From: Plantactinospora sp. KBS50
GTDB lineage: Bacteria; Actinomycetota; Actinomycetes; Mycobacteriales; Micromonosporaceae
Length of the DNA: 64,000 nucleotides
Reading direction: 5' to 3'
NCBI RefSeq assembly: GCF_002285795.1
Contig: NZ_CP022961.1
Coordinates: forward strand, 248,001 to 312,000
The notes beneath the pieces were generated by a model. It saw only the letters and a program-made list of their open reading frames with translations, was not told where the DNA came from and made no database searches. The position numbers and the translations under genes are program-made. This document shows, in pieces, positions 1 to 8,709 of this stretch. The first letter of the stretch is position 1. Every line of letters starts with the position of its first letter.

Positions 1-1025
1 CCGGTGTCCTGGAGCACCCCGGCCAACTCGTCCACCCCGGCGGTGCCCGAGCCGTGCCGGTGCCCGTCCAGGGTGGCCCGCTGGGCCGGCGTGGCCAGCT
101 CCCGGGCCAGCATCAGCAGCGCCGTGGGCTTGCCCCGGAGCAGGTCCTCGCCGGCGGGCTTGCCGGTGGTACGCGGGTCGCCGTACACGCCGAGCAGGTC
201 GTCGCGGAGCTGGAACGCCTCACCCACGGCGAGGCCGTACCGGTGGTACGCGCCGGCCAGCGGACCCTCCCGGCGCAGGCCGGCCAGGGCGGCGCCGTAG
301 AGCAGCGGCCGCTGCACCGTGTAGCAGGCGGTCTTGTAGCGGGCCACCCGCAGCGCCCGGTCGAGCGACCACGACCCCACGACGGTCTCGCCGAGCACGT
401 CGAGGTACTGGCCGGCGACGGTCTCGACCCGCATCTGGTCGTAGCAGCGGCGTGCCTCCAGGACCGTCCCGGCCGGCAGCCCGGTGTGCCCGAGCAGCCG
501 GTCCGCCCACACCAGGCAGAGGTCGCCGACCAGCACCGCGGCGGCCACGCCGAACTGGTCGCCGTCGCCGGTGCGGCCGCCCGCGGCGTGCTGGGCTGCC
601 AGCGTGCGGTGCGCGGTCGGCCGGCCGCGCCGGGTGGCCGAGGAGTCCATCACGTCGTCGTGGACCAGCGCGAACGTGTGCAGCAGCTCCAGCGCGGCCA
701 ACGCCGGCAGCACCGGACCGACCGGTTCGGAGCCGCCGATCGCCCCCCGCCATCCCCAGTACGCGAACAGCGGGCGGAGGCGCTTCCCGCCGGCCAGCAC
801 GGACTCCCGGGCGGTGCGGCCGAACTCGCCGGCCGCCGGGTCGATCTCGTCGAGCGCGCCGATCTCCCCGTCGAGGAAGGCGGTCAGCGTCGCGTCGATG
901 GCGGCCCGGATGTCGTACGCCGGCTCGTCTGCGGAGGGTGCCCGCGGGTCGCGGGGCTCGGAACTCTGGCCGGGCACGGTGCGGGCGAGCGGGACCGCGT
1001 TACCCGCAACGGCGTCGTTGGCCAC
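1..1025 (-). CDS. Polyprenyl (geranylgeranyl-type) diphosphate synthase, 3' end outside window
   Basis: Cytosolic trans-prenyltransferase that condenses isopentenyl units into a linear diphosphate feeding carotenoid, menaquinone or other terpenoid pathways. The minus-strand frame shows the first aspartate-rich motif as DDVMD about 110 residues in, followed by TRRGRPTAH, and the second as DDLLGVYGD near the window edge; these are the Mg-diphosphate sites of the family. GTG at 1023-1025 is the first start after an in-frame TAG and opens a disordered leader (VANDAVAGNAV). About 340 residues are visible; the C-terminus lies beyond position 1. It is divergent from a phytoene-synthase-like gene 211 bp away, which supports a carotenoid or terpenoid role. 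Product chain length cannot be read from sequence. Confidence 0.9.
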   Translation of the reverse strand, partial: MANDAVAGNAVPLARTVPGQSSEPRDPRAPSADEPAYDIRAAIDATLTAFLDGEIGALDEIDPAAGEFGRTARESVLAGGKRLRPLFAYWGWRGAIGGSEPVGPVLPALAALELLHTFALVHDDVMDSSATRRGRPTAHRTLAAQHAAGGRTGDGDQFGVAAAVLVGDLCLVWADRLLGHTGLPAGTVLEARRCYDQMRVETVAGQYLDVLGETVVGSWSLDRALRVARYKTACYTVQRPLLYGAALAGLRREGPLAGAYHRYGLAVGEAFQLRDDLLGVYGDPRTTGKPAGEDLLRGKPTALLMLARELATPAQRATLDGHRHGSGTAGVDELAGVLQDT

Positions 1026-1236
1026 GCGGCTGAGCGTACCCTAGGCTGAGTCATTACTGCGTCGATTGCTGAGTCGATTTCGACGATCGTCCCCGACGGT
1101 CGGATCGGGGGGGAGCGGGACCGGGTCGGCGGTTTTCGGACCGGCGGTGGCGGACGCCCTCCGGGCGGAGGCCCCGGCGGCGGAAGCCCCTCGTGGCGGG
1201 AAGCCCTCCGGGGCCAGGGTGAACAAGGGGGACCGG

Positions 1237-2184
1237 GTGGACACGGAACTCGCCACGGCCTACGAGCGCTGCCGTGAACTGCACCGGCGGCACGGCCGTA
1301 CCTACTATCTCGCGACCCGCCTGCTCCCGGGGTGGAAACGCCGACACGTGCACGCCCTCTACGGCTTCACCCGGTACGCCGACGAGATCGTGGACCGGAC
1401 CGACGCCGGCTCGCCGGCCGACCGGGCCGCCCGGCTGGCCGACTGGTCGGAGCGCTTCCTCGCCGGACTGCACGGCGCACCCGTCGACGACCCGCTGCTG
1501 CCCGCCGTCCTGCACACCATCGCCGTGTTCGACCTGGACCGGGCCGACTTCTCCGCCTTCCTGCGCAGCATGGCGATGGACCTCACGGTCTGCGCGTACC
1601 CCAGCTACGACGACGTGCTCGGCTACATGGACGGCTCGGCCGCGGTGATCGGCACGATGATGCTGCCCATCCTCGGCAGCACCGACCCGGCCGCCGCCCG
1701 GGAACCCGCCCGGCAGCTCGGCTTCGCCTTCCAGCTCACCAACTTCATCCGGGACGTGGCCGAGGACCTGGCCCGGGGCCGGACGTACCTGCCGGAGGAG
1801 GACCTGGCCACCTTCGGGGTGTCCCGGGCCGACCTCGCCGACGCCGCGCACCGGCACGTCGCCCCGACGCGGATCCGGGACCTGATCGCGTACGAGGTGA
1901 CCCGCGCCCAGGCGCACTACGCCGCCGCGGCGCCGGGTCTGCTGCTGCTGGAACCGGCCTCGCAGACCTGTATGCGCACGGCGTACGCGCTCTACGGCGG
2001 CATCCTCGACGAGATCGCCGCGGCCGGCTTCGACGTGTTCGCCCGCCGGGCCGCGGTGCCGAACCGGCGCCGCGCCGCGGTCGCGGCCCGCGCGCTGCTG
2101 ACCCGGCCCGGCACCCCGGTCCCGCTGCCCGGCCCGGCCGCGCCGAGCGGTCCGCTGCCCCCGCTGCCCTCGCTGTCCGGATAG
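1237..2184 (+). CDS. crtB: Phytoene/squalene synthase family protein
   Basis: Head-to-head prenyl synthase, probably condensing two geranylgeranyl diphosphates into phytoene, the first committed carotenoid step. Both aspartate-rich motifs are present: YADEIVDRTD about 50 residues in and NFIRDVAEDLARGRTYLP in the middle, which in this family bind the Mg-diphosphates. Length (315 aa) is normal. GTG 1237 is preferred because AAGGGGG (1225-1231) stands five bases upstream; GTG 1219 is an in-frame alternative 18 bases earlier with a poorer site. The divergent prenyl diphosphate synthase would supply substrate. The gene symbol is assigned by family; a squalene or hydroxysqualene product cannot be excluded. 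The C-terminal tail is proline-rich and unconserved. Confidence 0.85.
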   Translation: MDTELATAYERCRELHRRHGRTYYLATRLLPGWKRRHVHALYGFTRYADEIVDRTDAGSPADRAARLADWSERFLAGLHGAPVDDPLLPAVLHTIAVFDLDRADFSAFLRSMAMDLTVCAYPSYDDVLGYMDGSAAVIGTMMLPILGSTDPAAAREPARQLGFAFQLTNFIRDVAEDLARGRTYLPEEDLATFGVSRADLADAAHRHVAPTRIRDLIAYEVTRAQAHYAAAAPGLLLLEPASQTCMRTAYALYGGILDEIAAAGFDVFARRAAVPNRRRAAVAARALLTRPGTPVPLPGPAAPSGPLPPLPSLSG

Positions 2185-2210
2185 CGGCCGATCCGGTACC
2201 GCGCGCGGGT

Positions 2211-2304
2211 CTGCGGCCTTGCGGCCCTGCGGCCCGCCGTCCATGGCCTTGCGGCCCTGCGGCCCTGCGGCCCTGCGGCCTGGCGGCCCGGCGGCGCTGC
2301 GGCG
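2211..2304. repeat. GC-rich short tandem repeat (GCGGCCCTG unit)
   Basis: The spacer between the phytoene synthase and the flavin reductase carries about eight exact or near copies of the nonamer GCGGCCCTG. It includes a larger duplicated block: GGCCTTGCGGCCCTGCGGCC occurs at about 2215 and again at about 2246. No start, stop or hairpin role is evident; it looks like slippage-prone spacer. Confidence 0.7.
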
Positions 2305-2356
2305 CGGCTTCCCCGGCTCGCTGGCCGATGACGATCGGCTGCGCCATGCTGGCCGG

Positions 2357-3718
2357 GTGACGGAGACGCGGGTTGACGTGGTCGTGCTCGGGCTGGGCGT
2401 CGGCGGCGAGGAGGTGGCCGGCAAGCTCGCCACGGCCGGGCTGGCGGTCGTCGGCATCGACGACCGGCTGGTCGGCGGGGAGTGCCCGTACTGGGGCTGC
2501 ATCCCGAGCAAGATGATGATCCGGGCGGCAAACGCGCTGGCCGAGGCGCGCCGGGTGGACCTCCTCGCCGGGCGGGCACAGACGTGGCCGGACTGGGCGC
2601 CGGTGGCCACCCGGATCCGCGAGGAGGCCACCGACAACTGGAACGACGAGGCCGCGGTCCGCCGGTTCACCGACAAGGGCGGCCGGTTCGTCCGCGGTCG
2701 CGGAGTGCTGGACGGCCCGGGGCGGGTCCGGGTCGGCGACGACGTGTACGTCGCCGAGCGCGGCATCGTGATCGGCACCGGCACCTCCCCCTCGGTGCCG
2801 CCGATCGACGGCCTCGCCGGAACGCCGTACTGGACGAACCGCGAGATCATCGAGTGCGCCGAGCTACCGGCGTCGCTGCTGGTCCTCGGCGGCGGTGCGA
2901 TCGGGCTGGAACTGGCCCAGGTGTTCGCCCGGTTCGGGGTCCACGTGCGGATCATGGAACGGCACGAGCGGGTGCTGGCGATCGAGGAGCCGGAGGCCGG
3001 CGAGGTCGTCGCCGACGCCCTGCGCGCCGAGGGCATCGAGATCGACACCAACGCCGGAGTCGAGCGGGTCAGCCACGACGCGGACGGGTTCGCCGTACAC
3101 CTGACCGGCGGTCGGACCGTCCGCGGCGAGCGGCTGCTGGCGGCCACCGGCCGGCACGCCGCACTGGGCGCCCTCGGCCTGGACAGCGTGGGCCTCGACG
3201 CCCAGCAGCGGTACCTGGTGCCGGACGGGCGGATGCGGGTCGGCGAGGGCATCTGGGCGGTCGGCGACGTCACGGGGCAGGGCGCGTTCACGCACGTGGC
3301 CATGTACCAGGCCGGCATCGCCGTCCGGGACGTGCTGGGCCAGGGCGGGCCGGACGCCGACTACCACGCGCTGCCCCGGGTCACCTTTACCGACCCGGAG
3401 GTCGGCGCGGTGGGACTGACCGAGCGGCAGGCCCGGGACCGGGGTCTGACCGTCAAGGTGTCGGTCAGCCCGCTCGGCGAGTCCAGCCGGGGCTGGATCC
3501 ACGGTCCGGGCAACGCCGGCTTCATCAAGCTGGTCGCCGACGCCGACCGGAACGTCCTGGTCGGCGCCACCTCGACCGGTCCCAGCGGCGGCGAGGTGCT
3601 GGGCTGGCTGAGCGTGGCGGTGCACGCCGAGGTGCCGATCGGGACGCTGCGGCACATGATCTTCGCGTACCCGACCTTCCACCGCGCCATCGAGGACGCC
3701 CTGCACCGGCTGGGGTGA
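2357..3718 (+). CDS. FAD-dependent NAD(P) disulfide oxidoreductase (dihydrolipoamide dehydrogenase/mercuric reductase class)
   Basis: Two-dinucleotide-fold flavoprotein of about 453 aa. The N-terminal FAD fold starts GLGVGGEEVA; the redox-active disulfide is seen as GGECPYWGCIPSK (C-x4-C); the NAD(P) fold is GGGAIGLELAQVF; the second FAD motif is GDVTGQGAF; and the dimerisation domain carries TDPEVGAVGL. The catalytic HPTxSE element of true dihydrolipoamide dehydrogenases is replaced by AYPTFHRAIED, so a lipoamide role is unlikely and the electron acceptor is unknown. GTG 2357 is chosen because the frame upstream reads into the GCGGCCCTG repeats and the FAD fold begins ten residues after it. 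It stands alone, converging on the crotonase gene 15 bp away. Confidence 0.85.
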   Translation: MTETRVDVVVLGLGVGGEEVAGKLATAGLAVVGIDDRLVGGECPYWGCIPSKMMIRAANALAEARRVDLLAGRAQTWPDWAPVATRIREEATDNWNDEAAVRRFTDKGGRFVRGRGVLDGPGRVRVGDDVYVAERGIVIGTGTSPSVPPIDGLAGTPYWTNREIIECAELPASLLVLGGGAIGLELAQVFARFGVHVRIMERHERVLAIEEPEAGEVVADALRAEGIEIDTNAGVERVSHDADGFAVHLTGGRTVRGERLLAATGRHAALGALGLDSVGLDAQQRYLVPDGRMRVGEGIWAVGDVTGQGAFTHVAMYQAGIAVRDVLGQGGPDADYHALPRVTFTDPEVGAVGLTERQARDRGLTVKVSVSPLGESSRGWIHGPGNAGFIKLVADADRNVLVGATSTGPSGGEVLGWLSVAVHAEVPIGTLRHMIFAYPTFHRAIEDALHRLG

Positions 3719-3733
3719 CCGGGCGACCGCCGG

Positions 3734-4504
3734 TCACGGCGGCGGGGCGGGGGTACCGTGCCGGCCCGCACCGCCGGCGAACCGGGCCGCCCCGGCGGCG
3801 GCGTCGGCGGCCAACGACGCCATCCCGTACCCGTACTCGTCGGCCAGCGCCACCGCCTCGGGCCGGCCCGAGGCGGCAATCACCGACAGCCGGTCGTTGC
3901 GTAGGCAGGTCTGCGGGAAGCCGGCCAGCTGCGCGGCCAGCTCCTGCGCCGCGGCCAGCGCCCCGCCCGGTGGCGCCAGCCGGTTCACCAACCCCATCTC
4001 GTACGCCTCGCCGGCCGGCACCGGTCGGCCGGTGAGGATCAGGTCCATGGCCCGGCTCTCGCCGATCAGCCGGGGCAGCCGGACCGTGCCGCCGTCGATC
4101 AGCGGTACGCCCCACCGCCGGCAGAACACCCCGAGCACCGCGTCCGGCTCGGCCACCCGCAGGTCGCACCAGAGCGCCAGCTCCAGACCACCGGCCACCG
4201 CGTACCCGCAGATCGCCGCGATCACCGGCTTGCTGAGCGCCATCCGGGTCGGTCCCATCGGGCCGTCACCGGTGGGCTCGACCCGGTTGCCGCTCGGCGT
4301 ACCCAGGGCCTTCAGGTCGGCGCCCGCGCAGAACGTGCCGCCGGCGCCGTGCAGCACCGCGACGGCGGCCGCGTCGTCGGCCTCGAACGCCCGGAACGCG
4401 TCGGCCAGCGCCCGTGCGGTGGGGCCGTCGACCGCGTTCCGGCGTTCGGGCCGGTCGATGGTCACCGTGGTCACCGGCCCGGACCGCTGCACCCGTACCG
4501 TCAT
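3734..4504 (-). CDS. Enoyl-CoA hydratase/isomerase (crotonase) family protein
   Basis: Cytosolic acyl-CoA enzyme of the crotonase fold, 256 aa, normal length. The oxyanion-hole segment GTFCAGADLKALG lies near residue 65 and the second, GLELALWCDLRVAEPDAV, near 115. Where hydratases carry catalytic glutamates this protein reads CRRWGVPLIDGGTVRLPR, a pattern found in a distinct crotonase subgroup, so classical hydratase activity is doubtful; a dehydratase, isomerase or hydrolase role is equally possible. ATG 4504 is the natural start (MTVRVQRSGPVTTVTIDRPE). It lies 19 bp downstream of the deaminase gene on the same strand and may share its transcript. Confidence 0.85.
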   Translation of the reverse strand: MTVRVQRSGPVTTVTIDRPERRNAVDGPTARALADAFRAFEADDAAAVAVLHGAGGTFCAGADLKALGTPSGNRVEPTGDGPMGPTRMALSKPVIAAICGYAVAGGLELALWCDLRVAEPDAVLGVFCRRWGVPLIDGGTVRLPRLIGESRAMDLILTGRPVPAGEAYEMGLVNRLAPPGGALAAAQELAAQLAGFPQTCLRNDRLSVIAASGRPEAVALADEYGYGMASLAADAAAGAARFAGGAGRHGTPAPPP

Positions 4505-4523
4505 CGCCCGAGTTTACGGAAGC

Positions 4524-4949
4524 TCAGCGGTAGTAGCCCTCCACCGGCACCCGCGCCTCGTCGAACAGCGCCGGGCCCTCCGTGGGCACGCTCGGGAAGC
4601 CGCCGCCCGGCTTGAGCGCGTTGATCTCGTCGCCGGAGAGCGCGTAGACCACACGACCCAACCCGGACCGCTCGATCGCGCCCGCGCACATCCCACACGG
4701 CTGGCAACTGGTGTACATCGTGGTGCCGGCGGCGGTCGTCGGATCCAGGTGCCGCGCCGCCCACCGGGCCAGCTTCAGCTCCGGGTGGGCGGTGATGTCG
4801 TCGTCGCTGATGCTGCTGTTGCCGTCCTCGGCGAGAACGGCGCCGTCCGGGCCGACCAGCAGCGAGCCGAACGGCGGGTTTCCGCCCGTCCGGGCGGCGC
4901 CCGCCAGTTCGATGGCGCGACGGAGGTGGCGTTCGTCATGGGCGTTCAT
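4524..4949 (-). CDS. Nucleoside/guanine-type deaminase (CMP/dCMP deaminase fold)
   Basis: Zinc hydrolase of the cytidine-deaminase superfamily, 141 aa. Zinc ligands and the catalytic acid are visible as TAHPELK (the H-x-E element) and TSCQPCGMC (P-C-x2-C). PFGSLLV near residue 27 is the nucleobase-binding strand. Length and motifs resemble guanine deaminases and tRNA-adenosine deaminases; the short acidic insert and ALKPGGGFPSVPT fit a free nucleobase or nucleoside substrate better than tRNA. Its start codon overlaps the stop of the upstream LLM oxidoreductase by one base (TGATG), so the two are translationally coupled, suggesting a shared catabolic step. Confidence 0.8.
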   Translation of the reverse strand: MNAHDERHLRRAIELAGAARTGGNPPFGSLLVGPDGAVLAEDGNSSISDDDITAHPELKLARWAARHLDPTTAAGTTMYTSCQPCGMCAGAIERSGLGRVVYALSGDEINALKPGGGFPSVPTEGPALFDEARVPVEGYYR

Positions 4950-5803
4950 CAGTTCTCCTCACAGCTCGTCTTCCAGTGGTCGAGCACCGTGGCAAGGTCC
5001 CGCCAGGCCGCCTCCGGCCGGGTGGTCTCGGCGGGATCGCCGTTGAACGGGTCGAGCAGCACGGTCCGGGCGCCGAGCCGGCGCAACTCGTCGAGGTCGT
5101 CGCCGACCTGTTCGATGCTGCCCTCGCCGGCGAGCCGGTCCGGCCGGGTGACCGGCCCCGGACGCAGGCGCAGGTTGATCCGCGGGTTCAGCTCGGGCAT
5201 CGGCCGCGGCTGGGCCTCGGCGACCGCCCGCATCCGGACGAGTGCCGCACGCAGCCACGGCATCGTGAAGCCCAGCGGATGCCAGCCGTCGCCCAGCCGT
5301 ACCGCCCGGCGGATCCCGGCGTCGCTGTTCCCGCCCACCCAGATCGGCACGGACCCGGACTGGTAGTCGGCCGGGTCGGACCAGGCCAGCCGCAGCGTGC
5401 GGATCAGTTCGTCGGTGAGCGCGCCGCGCCGTTCGAAGGGCACGCCGAGCGCGGCGAACTCCTGCCGCGCCCAGCCGACGCCCACCCCGAGGACCAGCCG
5501 TCCACCGCTGAGCCGGTCCAGGTTGGCCGCCATCCGGGCCACCAGCAGGGGATGCCGGTACGGGGCGACGAGCACCGTCGTGCCGAGCCGGATCCGGCTG
5601 GTGGCCCCGGCCAGCCAGGCGAGGGTGGTGAACGGCTCGTAGAAGGGCGCCGGGTACTGCTCGGCCACGTCGGGGGTCACCACCAGGTGATCCGAGACCA
5701 TCAGCAGGTCGAACCCCAGCCCCTCGACGGCCAGCGCCCAGCGGTGCAGTACGTCGGGGTCGGTGCCGGGCCCGAAGTTCGGGACGTTCACGCCAAGTCG
5801 CAT
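4949..5803 (-). CDS. LLM-class (F420-dependent type) oxidoreductase
   Basis: TIM-barrel flavin or F420 oxidoreductase of the bacterial luciferase-like family, 284 aa. Typical features are the start MRLGVNVPNFGPG, the strand FDLLMVSDHLVV, the segment RIRLGTTVLVAPYRHP and the GRLVLGVGVGW signature. ATG 5803 is chosen because the family consensus starts exactly there; the frame stays open upstream but reads through the intergenic region. It is the first gene of the pair with the deaminase and is divergent from the AsnC/Lrp regulator (93-bp spacer), a likely controller. The cofactor (F420 or FMN) and substrate cannot be deduced. Confidence 0.85.
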   Translation of the reverse strand: MRLGVNVPNFGPGTDPDVLHRWALAVEGLGFDLLMVSDHLVVTPDVAEQYPAPFYEPFTTLAWLAGATSRIRLGTTVLVAPYRHPLLVARMAANLDRLSGGRLVLGVGVGWARQEFAALGVPFERRGALTDELIRTLRLAWSDPADYQSGSVPIWVGGNSDAGIRRAVRLGDGWHPLGFTMPWLRAALVRMRAVAEAQPRPMPELNPRINLRLRPGPVTRPDRLAGEGSIEQVGDDLDELRRLGARTVLLDPFNGDPAETTRPEAAWRDLATVLDHWKTSCEEN

Positions 5804-5896
5804 CGGTGCAACGATAGTGGCCGATGGACGCGGGATGAACGGACTTCTACTGGTCTTGGCCTCGATCGGCCACGGATCTCCCGGTAAATTCGCCGG

Positions 5897-6352
5897 ATGA
5901 CCGTGAATCTTGATCCGATCGATTGGTCGGTCCTGGCGGAGCTGCAACGGGACGGGCGGCTGCCGCTGACCGAGCTGGCCCGCCGGGTCAACCTCAGCGC
6001 CTCGGCCGTCACCGAGCGGGTACGGCGGCTGGAGTCGACAGGGGTCATCGCCGGCTACCGGGCCGAGGTGGACCTAGCGGCGGTCGGCTACGGAGTGCTG
6101 GCCGTGGTCCGGCTGAAGTATCCGGGCAGTCGGCACGAGCCGCTGCACCGGCTGCTGGACGAGCGTCCGGAGATCCTGGAGTGCCTGCGCACCACTGGCG
6201 ACGACTGCTACCTGCTCAAGGTGGTCGCGACGACCATGCCCCAGCTCGAACGGACCATCAACGAACTGGCCCAGTTCGGCAGCACCACCACGAACGTCGT
6301 CTACCGCCAGACCCTGCCCTACCGCGGCCCGCAGGCGCCCGAGCACGACTGA
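5897..6352 (+). CDS. Lrp/AsnC family transcriptional regulator
   Basis: DNA-binding regulator of 151 aa: N-terminal winged helix-turn-helix (residues about 5-60, with LTELARRVNLSASAVTERVRRLE) and C-terminal RAM ligand-binding domain (from about residue 70, containing GDDCYLLKVVATTMPQLE). Members form dimers or octamers and respond to amino acids. It is divergent from the LLM oxidoreductase/deaminase pair, the usual arrangement for a local AsnC-type regulator, so those genes are the first candidates for its targets. Start ATG 5897 sits just after AT-rich GGTAAATTC and lacks a strong Shine-Dalgarno sequence. Confidence 0.9.
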   Translation: MTVNLDPIDWSVLAELQRDGRLPLTELARRVNLSASAVTERVRRLESTGVIAGYRAEVDLAAVGYGVLAVVRLKYPGSRHEPLHRLLDERPEILECLRTTGDDCYLLKVVATTMPQLERTINELAQFGSTTTNVVYRQTLPYRGPQAPEHD

Positions 6353-6380
6353 GCCGGCGGCACGGTCGCCCCGGCCCGGC

Positions 6381-6423
6381 GCCGCGGACGACTCAGGCCC
6401 CGCCGCCGCGGACGACTCAGGCC
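6381..6423. repeat. Two direct copies of a 19-bp sequence
   Basis: GCCGCGGACGACTCAGGCC occurs at 6381-6399 and 6405-6423 (24-bp period). The second copy contains the stop codon of the minus-strand epimerase, and a degenerate third copy lies in its last codons. Confidence 0.8.
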
Positions 6424-7469
6424 GCGGCGCCGCGGGACGATCGCGCGTACCGGGAGTTGGGCCGCAGCGCCGGACTCGCGGTACCGGCGCCCTCGACGAC
6501 GCCGTGCAGCAGCTCGCGGATGGTCTCCCGGCCGTTGCGGCTGGGCCGCCAGCCAAGCTCGCGCTCCGCCCGGGTGCAGTCCACCAGCGGGGCGGCGGCG
6601 GTCAGATCCAGCCAGCCCGGCTCGGTCGGGATCAGCTTGGCCCGCCAGGCCAGCTTGGCCAGCATCCGGAGCACCGGCAGCGGCGCGTGCACCACCCGGC
6701 CGCCGACCTCGTCGGCCACCTGCGCGGCGTCGAGCACCGGCTCCGCCGCGATGTTGTACGCGCCGCGCCGGTCGCTGCGGACCGCCCGCAGATACGCCTC
6801 GGCCGCGTCGTCGGCGTGCACCACCTGACCGCGCAGGTGCCGGTTGGCCGGCACCAGCGGCAGCCGGCCGGAGCGCAGCAGCGAGACCGGGATCAGGCCG
6901 CCGAAGAAGTAGCGGGTGAGTTCGGCCCCGGCGAGATACTGGAGCACCGGCGGGGTGCGCAGCCGGATCACCTGCAACGCCGGGTTCTCCCATTCGAGGC
7001 CGTCGAGCATCGCCTCCACGGCCGCCTTGTCCGCGCTGAAGCCGGAGCCGGACACCCCGGTCGTCGGCCAGTTCTCGTCGACCCGGTTGTCCTTCGGCCC
7101 GGGCGCGTAGGCGGCGATCGAGGAGGCGTACACGAGTTTCGGCACCTGGGCCTCGGTGACCGCCCGGAGCAGGTGCCGGGTACCGGCGAGGTTCGTCCGG
7201 CGCAGCCGCGCCCGGCGGTGGCTGGGCTGGACCTGCCAGGCGAGGTGGACCACCGCGTCCAGCCCGGCGAACGACTCGGTCAGCGTGCCGACCGCCGACG
7301 GGTCACCCAGGTCGACCGACTGCCAGCGCGCCCGGTCGTACGGCGCCGTCCCGGCCTCCGGGAGGCGCCGGGCGATGCCGAGCACCTCGATGTCCGGTTC
7401 CGCGGTGCCGAGCCGGCGGAGCAGGGCCGTACCGATGTTGCCGGTGGCCCCGGTGATGGCGATGCGCAT
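6417..7469 (-). CDS. NAD-dependent epimerase/dehydratase (extended SDR)
   Basis: Rossmann-fold SDR protein of about 350 aa. The NAD motif GATGNIGTALLRRL is at the N-terminus, VVHLAWQVQPS marks the cofactor strand, and YASSIAAYAPGP carries the active-site serine. The usual YxxxK is read as SGFSADKAAVE: the lysine is kept but the tyrosine is replaced by phenylalanine, which would weaken classical SDR chemistry. ATG 7469 (MRIAITGATGNIG) is preferred over the start seven codons upstream because it matches the fold boundary. The extreme C-terminus is arginine/alanine-rich and runs into a short direct repeat. Substrate is probably a nucleotide-sugar-like or other hydroxylated compound but is not identifiable. 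Confidence 0.8.
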   Translation of the reverse strand: MRIAITGATGNIGTALLRRLGTAEPDIEVLGIARRLPEAGTAPYDRARWQSVDLGDPSAVGTLTESFAGLDAVVHLAWQVQPSHRRARLRRTNLAGTRHLLRAVTEAQVPKLVYASSIAAYAPGPKDNRVDENWPTTGVSGSGFSADKAAVEAMLDGLEWENPALQVIRLRTPPVLQYLAGAELTRYFFGGLIPVSLLRSGRLPLVPANRHLRGQVVHADDAAEAYLRAVRSDRRGAYNIAAEPVLDAAQVADEVGGRVVHAPLPVLRMLAKLAWRAKLIPTEPGWLDLTAAAPLVDCTRAERELGWRPSRNGRETIRELLHGVVEGAGTASPALRPNSRYARSSRGAAA

Positions 7470-7571
7470 CGCCGTGCCTACCCGGTACATCGGCCCGCAT
7501 GCCTGGCCGGAATCTGCCCCGGATTCGCCCGAGTCCGGTTTGCCGGGCCTACGGCGGGGAAAGCCTTCCGA

Positions 7572-8422
7572 ATGCGTGAGCTGCTGACAAGGCTGGAACG
7601 GGCGTCCGGGCTGGACGGCATAGGTGAACGGGTCCAGCGGGCGGTCTGGGCGGTGCTCCCGGGCGGGGCGTCCGGGACGCGTTGCACGGGGTCTGGCTCG
7701 GCCACCCGCTGCACCCGGCGATGGTGCAGGTGCCGGTCGGTGCCTGGGTGAGCGCCGGGGTGCTGGACCTGATGCCGGGGCAGCGGCGGGCCGCGACCAC
7801 CCTGGTCGGCGTCGGCACGGTCACCGCGGTACCGGCCGCCGTGGCCGGGCTGAACGACTGGGCCGCGCTCGCCCCGGAGCAGCGCCGGGTCGGCCTGGTG
7901 CACGCGGCCGCCAACGTGGTCGGGGTGACCCTGTACGCCGGATCGCTGGCCGCCCGCCTGGCCGGCCGGCACGGCGCCGGGCGTACCCTCGGATTTCTCG
8001 GGCTGGCCGCGGTGAGCGGCGGCGCCTACCTCGGCGGACACCTGGCCTACAAGCAGGCCGCCCAGGTCAACCACGGCGTCACCGAGATGCACCGGCTGCC
8101 CGAGGACTGGCGACCGGTGGCGGATCTCGACCAGATCCCGGAGGGCAGCCTGGTCCGGCGGACCGTGGAGGACGTGGATCTCGTCGTCTACCGCGACGGG
8201 TCCGACGTCACGGTGCTGCTGGACCGCTGCTCCCACCTGGCCGGCCCGCTGAGCGAGGGCGAGGTGACCAAGCTGGACGGGCACGTCTGCGTCGTCTGCC
8301 CGTGGCACGGCAGCACCTTCCGGCTGGACAACGGCCAGGTGGTGCACGGACCGGCGGCCAGCGACCAGCAGGTGCTGCCGGCCCGCGTGCTGGACGGCGT
8401 CCTGGAGGCCCGGCTGCCCTGA
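7572..8422 (+). pseudogene. DUF2231 membrane domain plus Rieske [2Fe-2S] protein, apparent -1 frameshift
   Basis: A fusion of a DUF2231-type membrane domain (four helices between about 7690 and 8070) and a C-terminal Rieske domain with both cluster motifs, CSHLAGPL and CPWHGSTF. Such proteins are probably membrane-bound electron carriers. Translation from ATG 7572 gives MRELLTRLERASGLDGIGE, the expected N-terminus, but the rest of the protein (VRDALHGVWLGHPLHPAM and onward) is in another frame. Adding one G to the run at 7665-7668 joins the halves perfectly. Either the gene is newly broken or one base was lost in sequencing. Without the shift only an internal TTG start near 7682 would make the second part. 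Confidence 0.75.
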
Positions 8423-8485
8423 GCCGCGATCCTGAGCCCCGCGAGGGGCGTCGCGGCGACCTCGCTCGACCCGTGACGGACCGGG

Positions 8486-8517
8486 CGTCGGCCCGCTCCC
8501 CGGGGAGCGGGCCGACG
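8486..8517. terminator. Perfect 16-bp inverted repeat, bidirectional terminator
   Basis: CGTCGGCCCGCTCCCC (8486-8501) is followed immediately by its exact reverse complement (8502-8517), a 32-bp palindrome with no mismatches. It stands between two convergent genes (Rieske protein and DprA-like gene), the place for a shared terminator. There is no T-run, common for actinobacterial terminators. Nothing else is recognised in 8423-8709. Confidence 0.75.
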
Positions 8518-8709
8518 GCGGACGGGATGGTCAAGTGCTCTTGGTCAGTCCTCGGCCGCGCAGCGAGTGGTATCGAAGACCGGGCTGGCAATCGAGTTCA
8601 GTAACTGCTTGGCCGGCACGTCGGGCAGATCCAGGGGCATGCCGGTAGCGGGTTGCGCAGATAGCCGCGCTGGACCTCGACATGTCGGCTGATGATGGCC
8701 CAGCGCTGG

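Noticed and set aside
54-1049. Long plus-strand open frames over the prenyl synthase
   Set aside because: Arginine/proline/glycine-rich antisense shadows typical of GC-rich DNA; the minus-strand frame has both aspartate-rich motifs.
1054-3318. 754-codon minus-strand open frame
   Set aside because: Runs antisense to the phytoene synthase and flavin reductase, both with clear motifs; no domain is seen in it.
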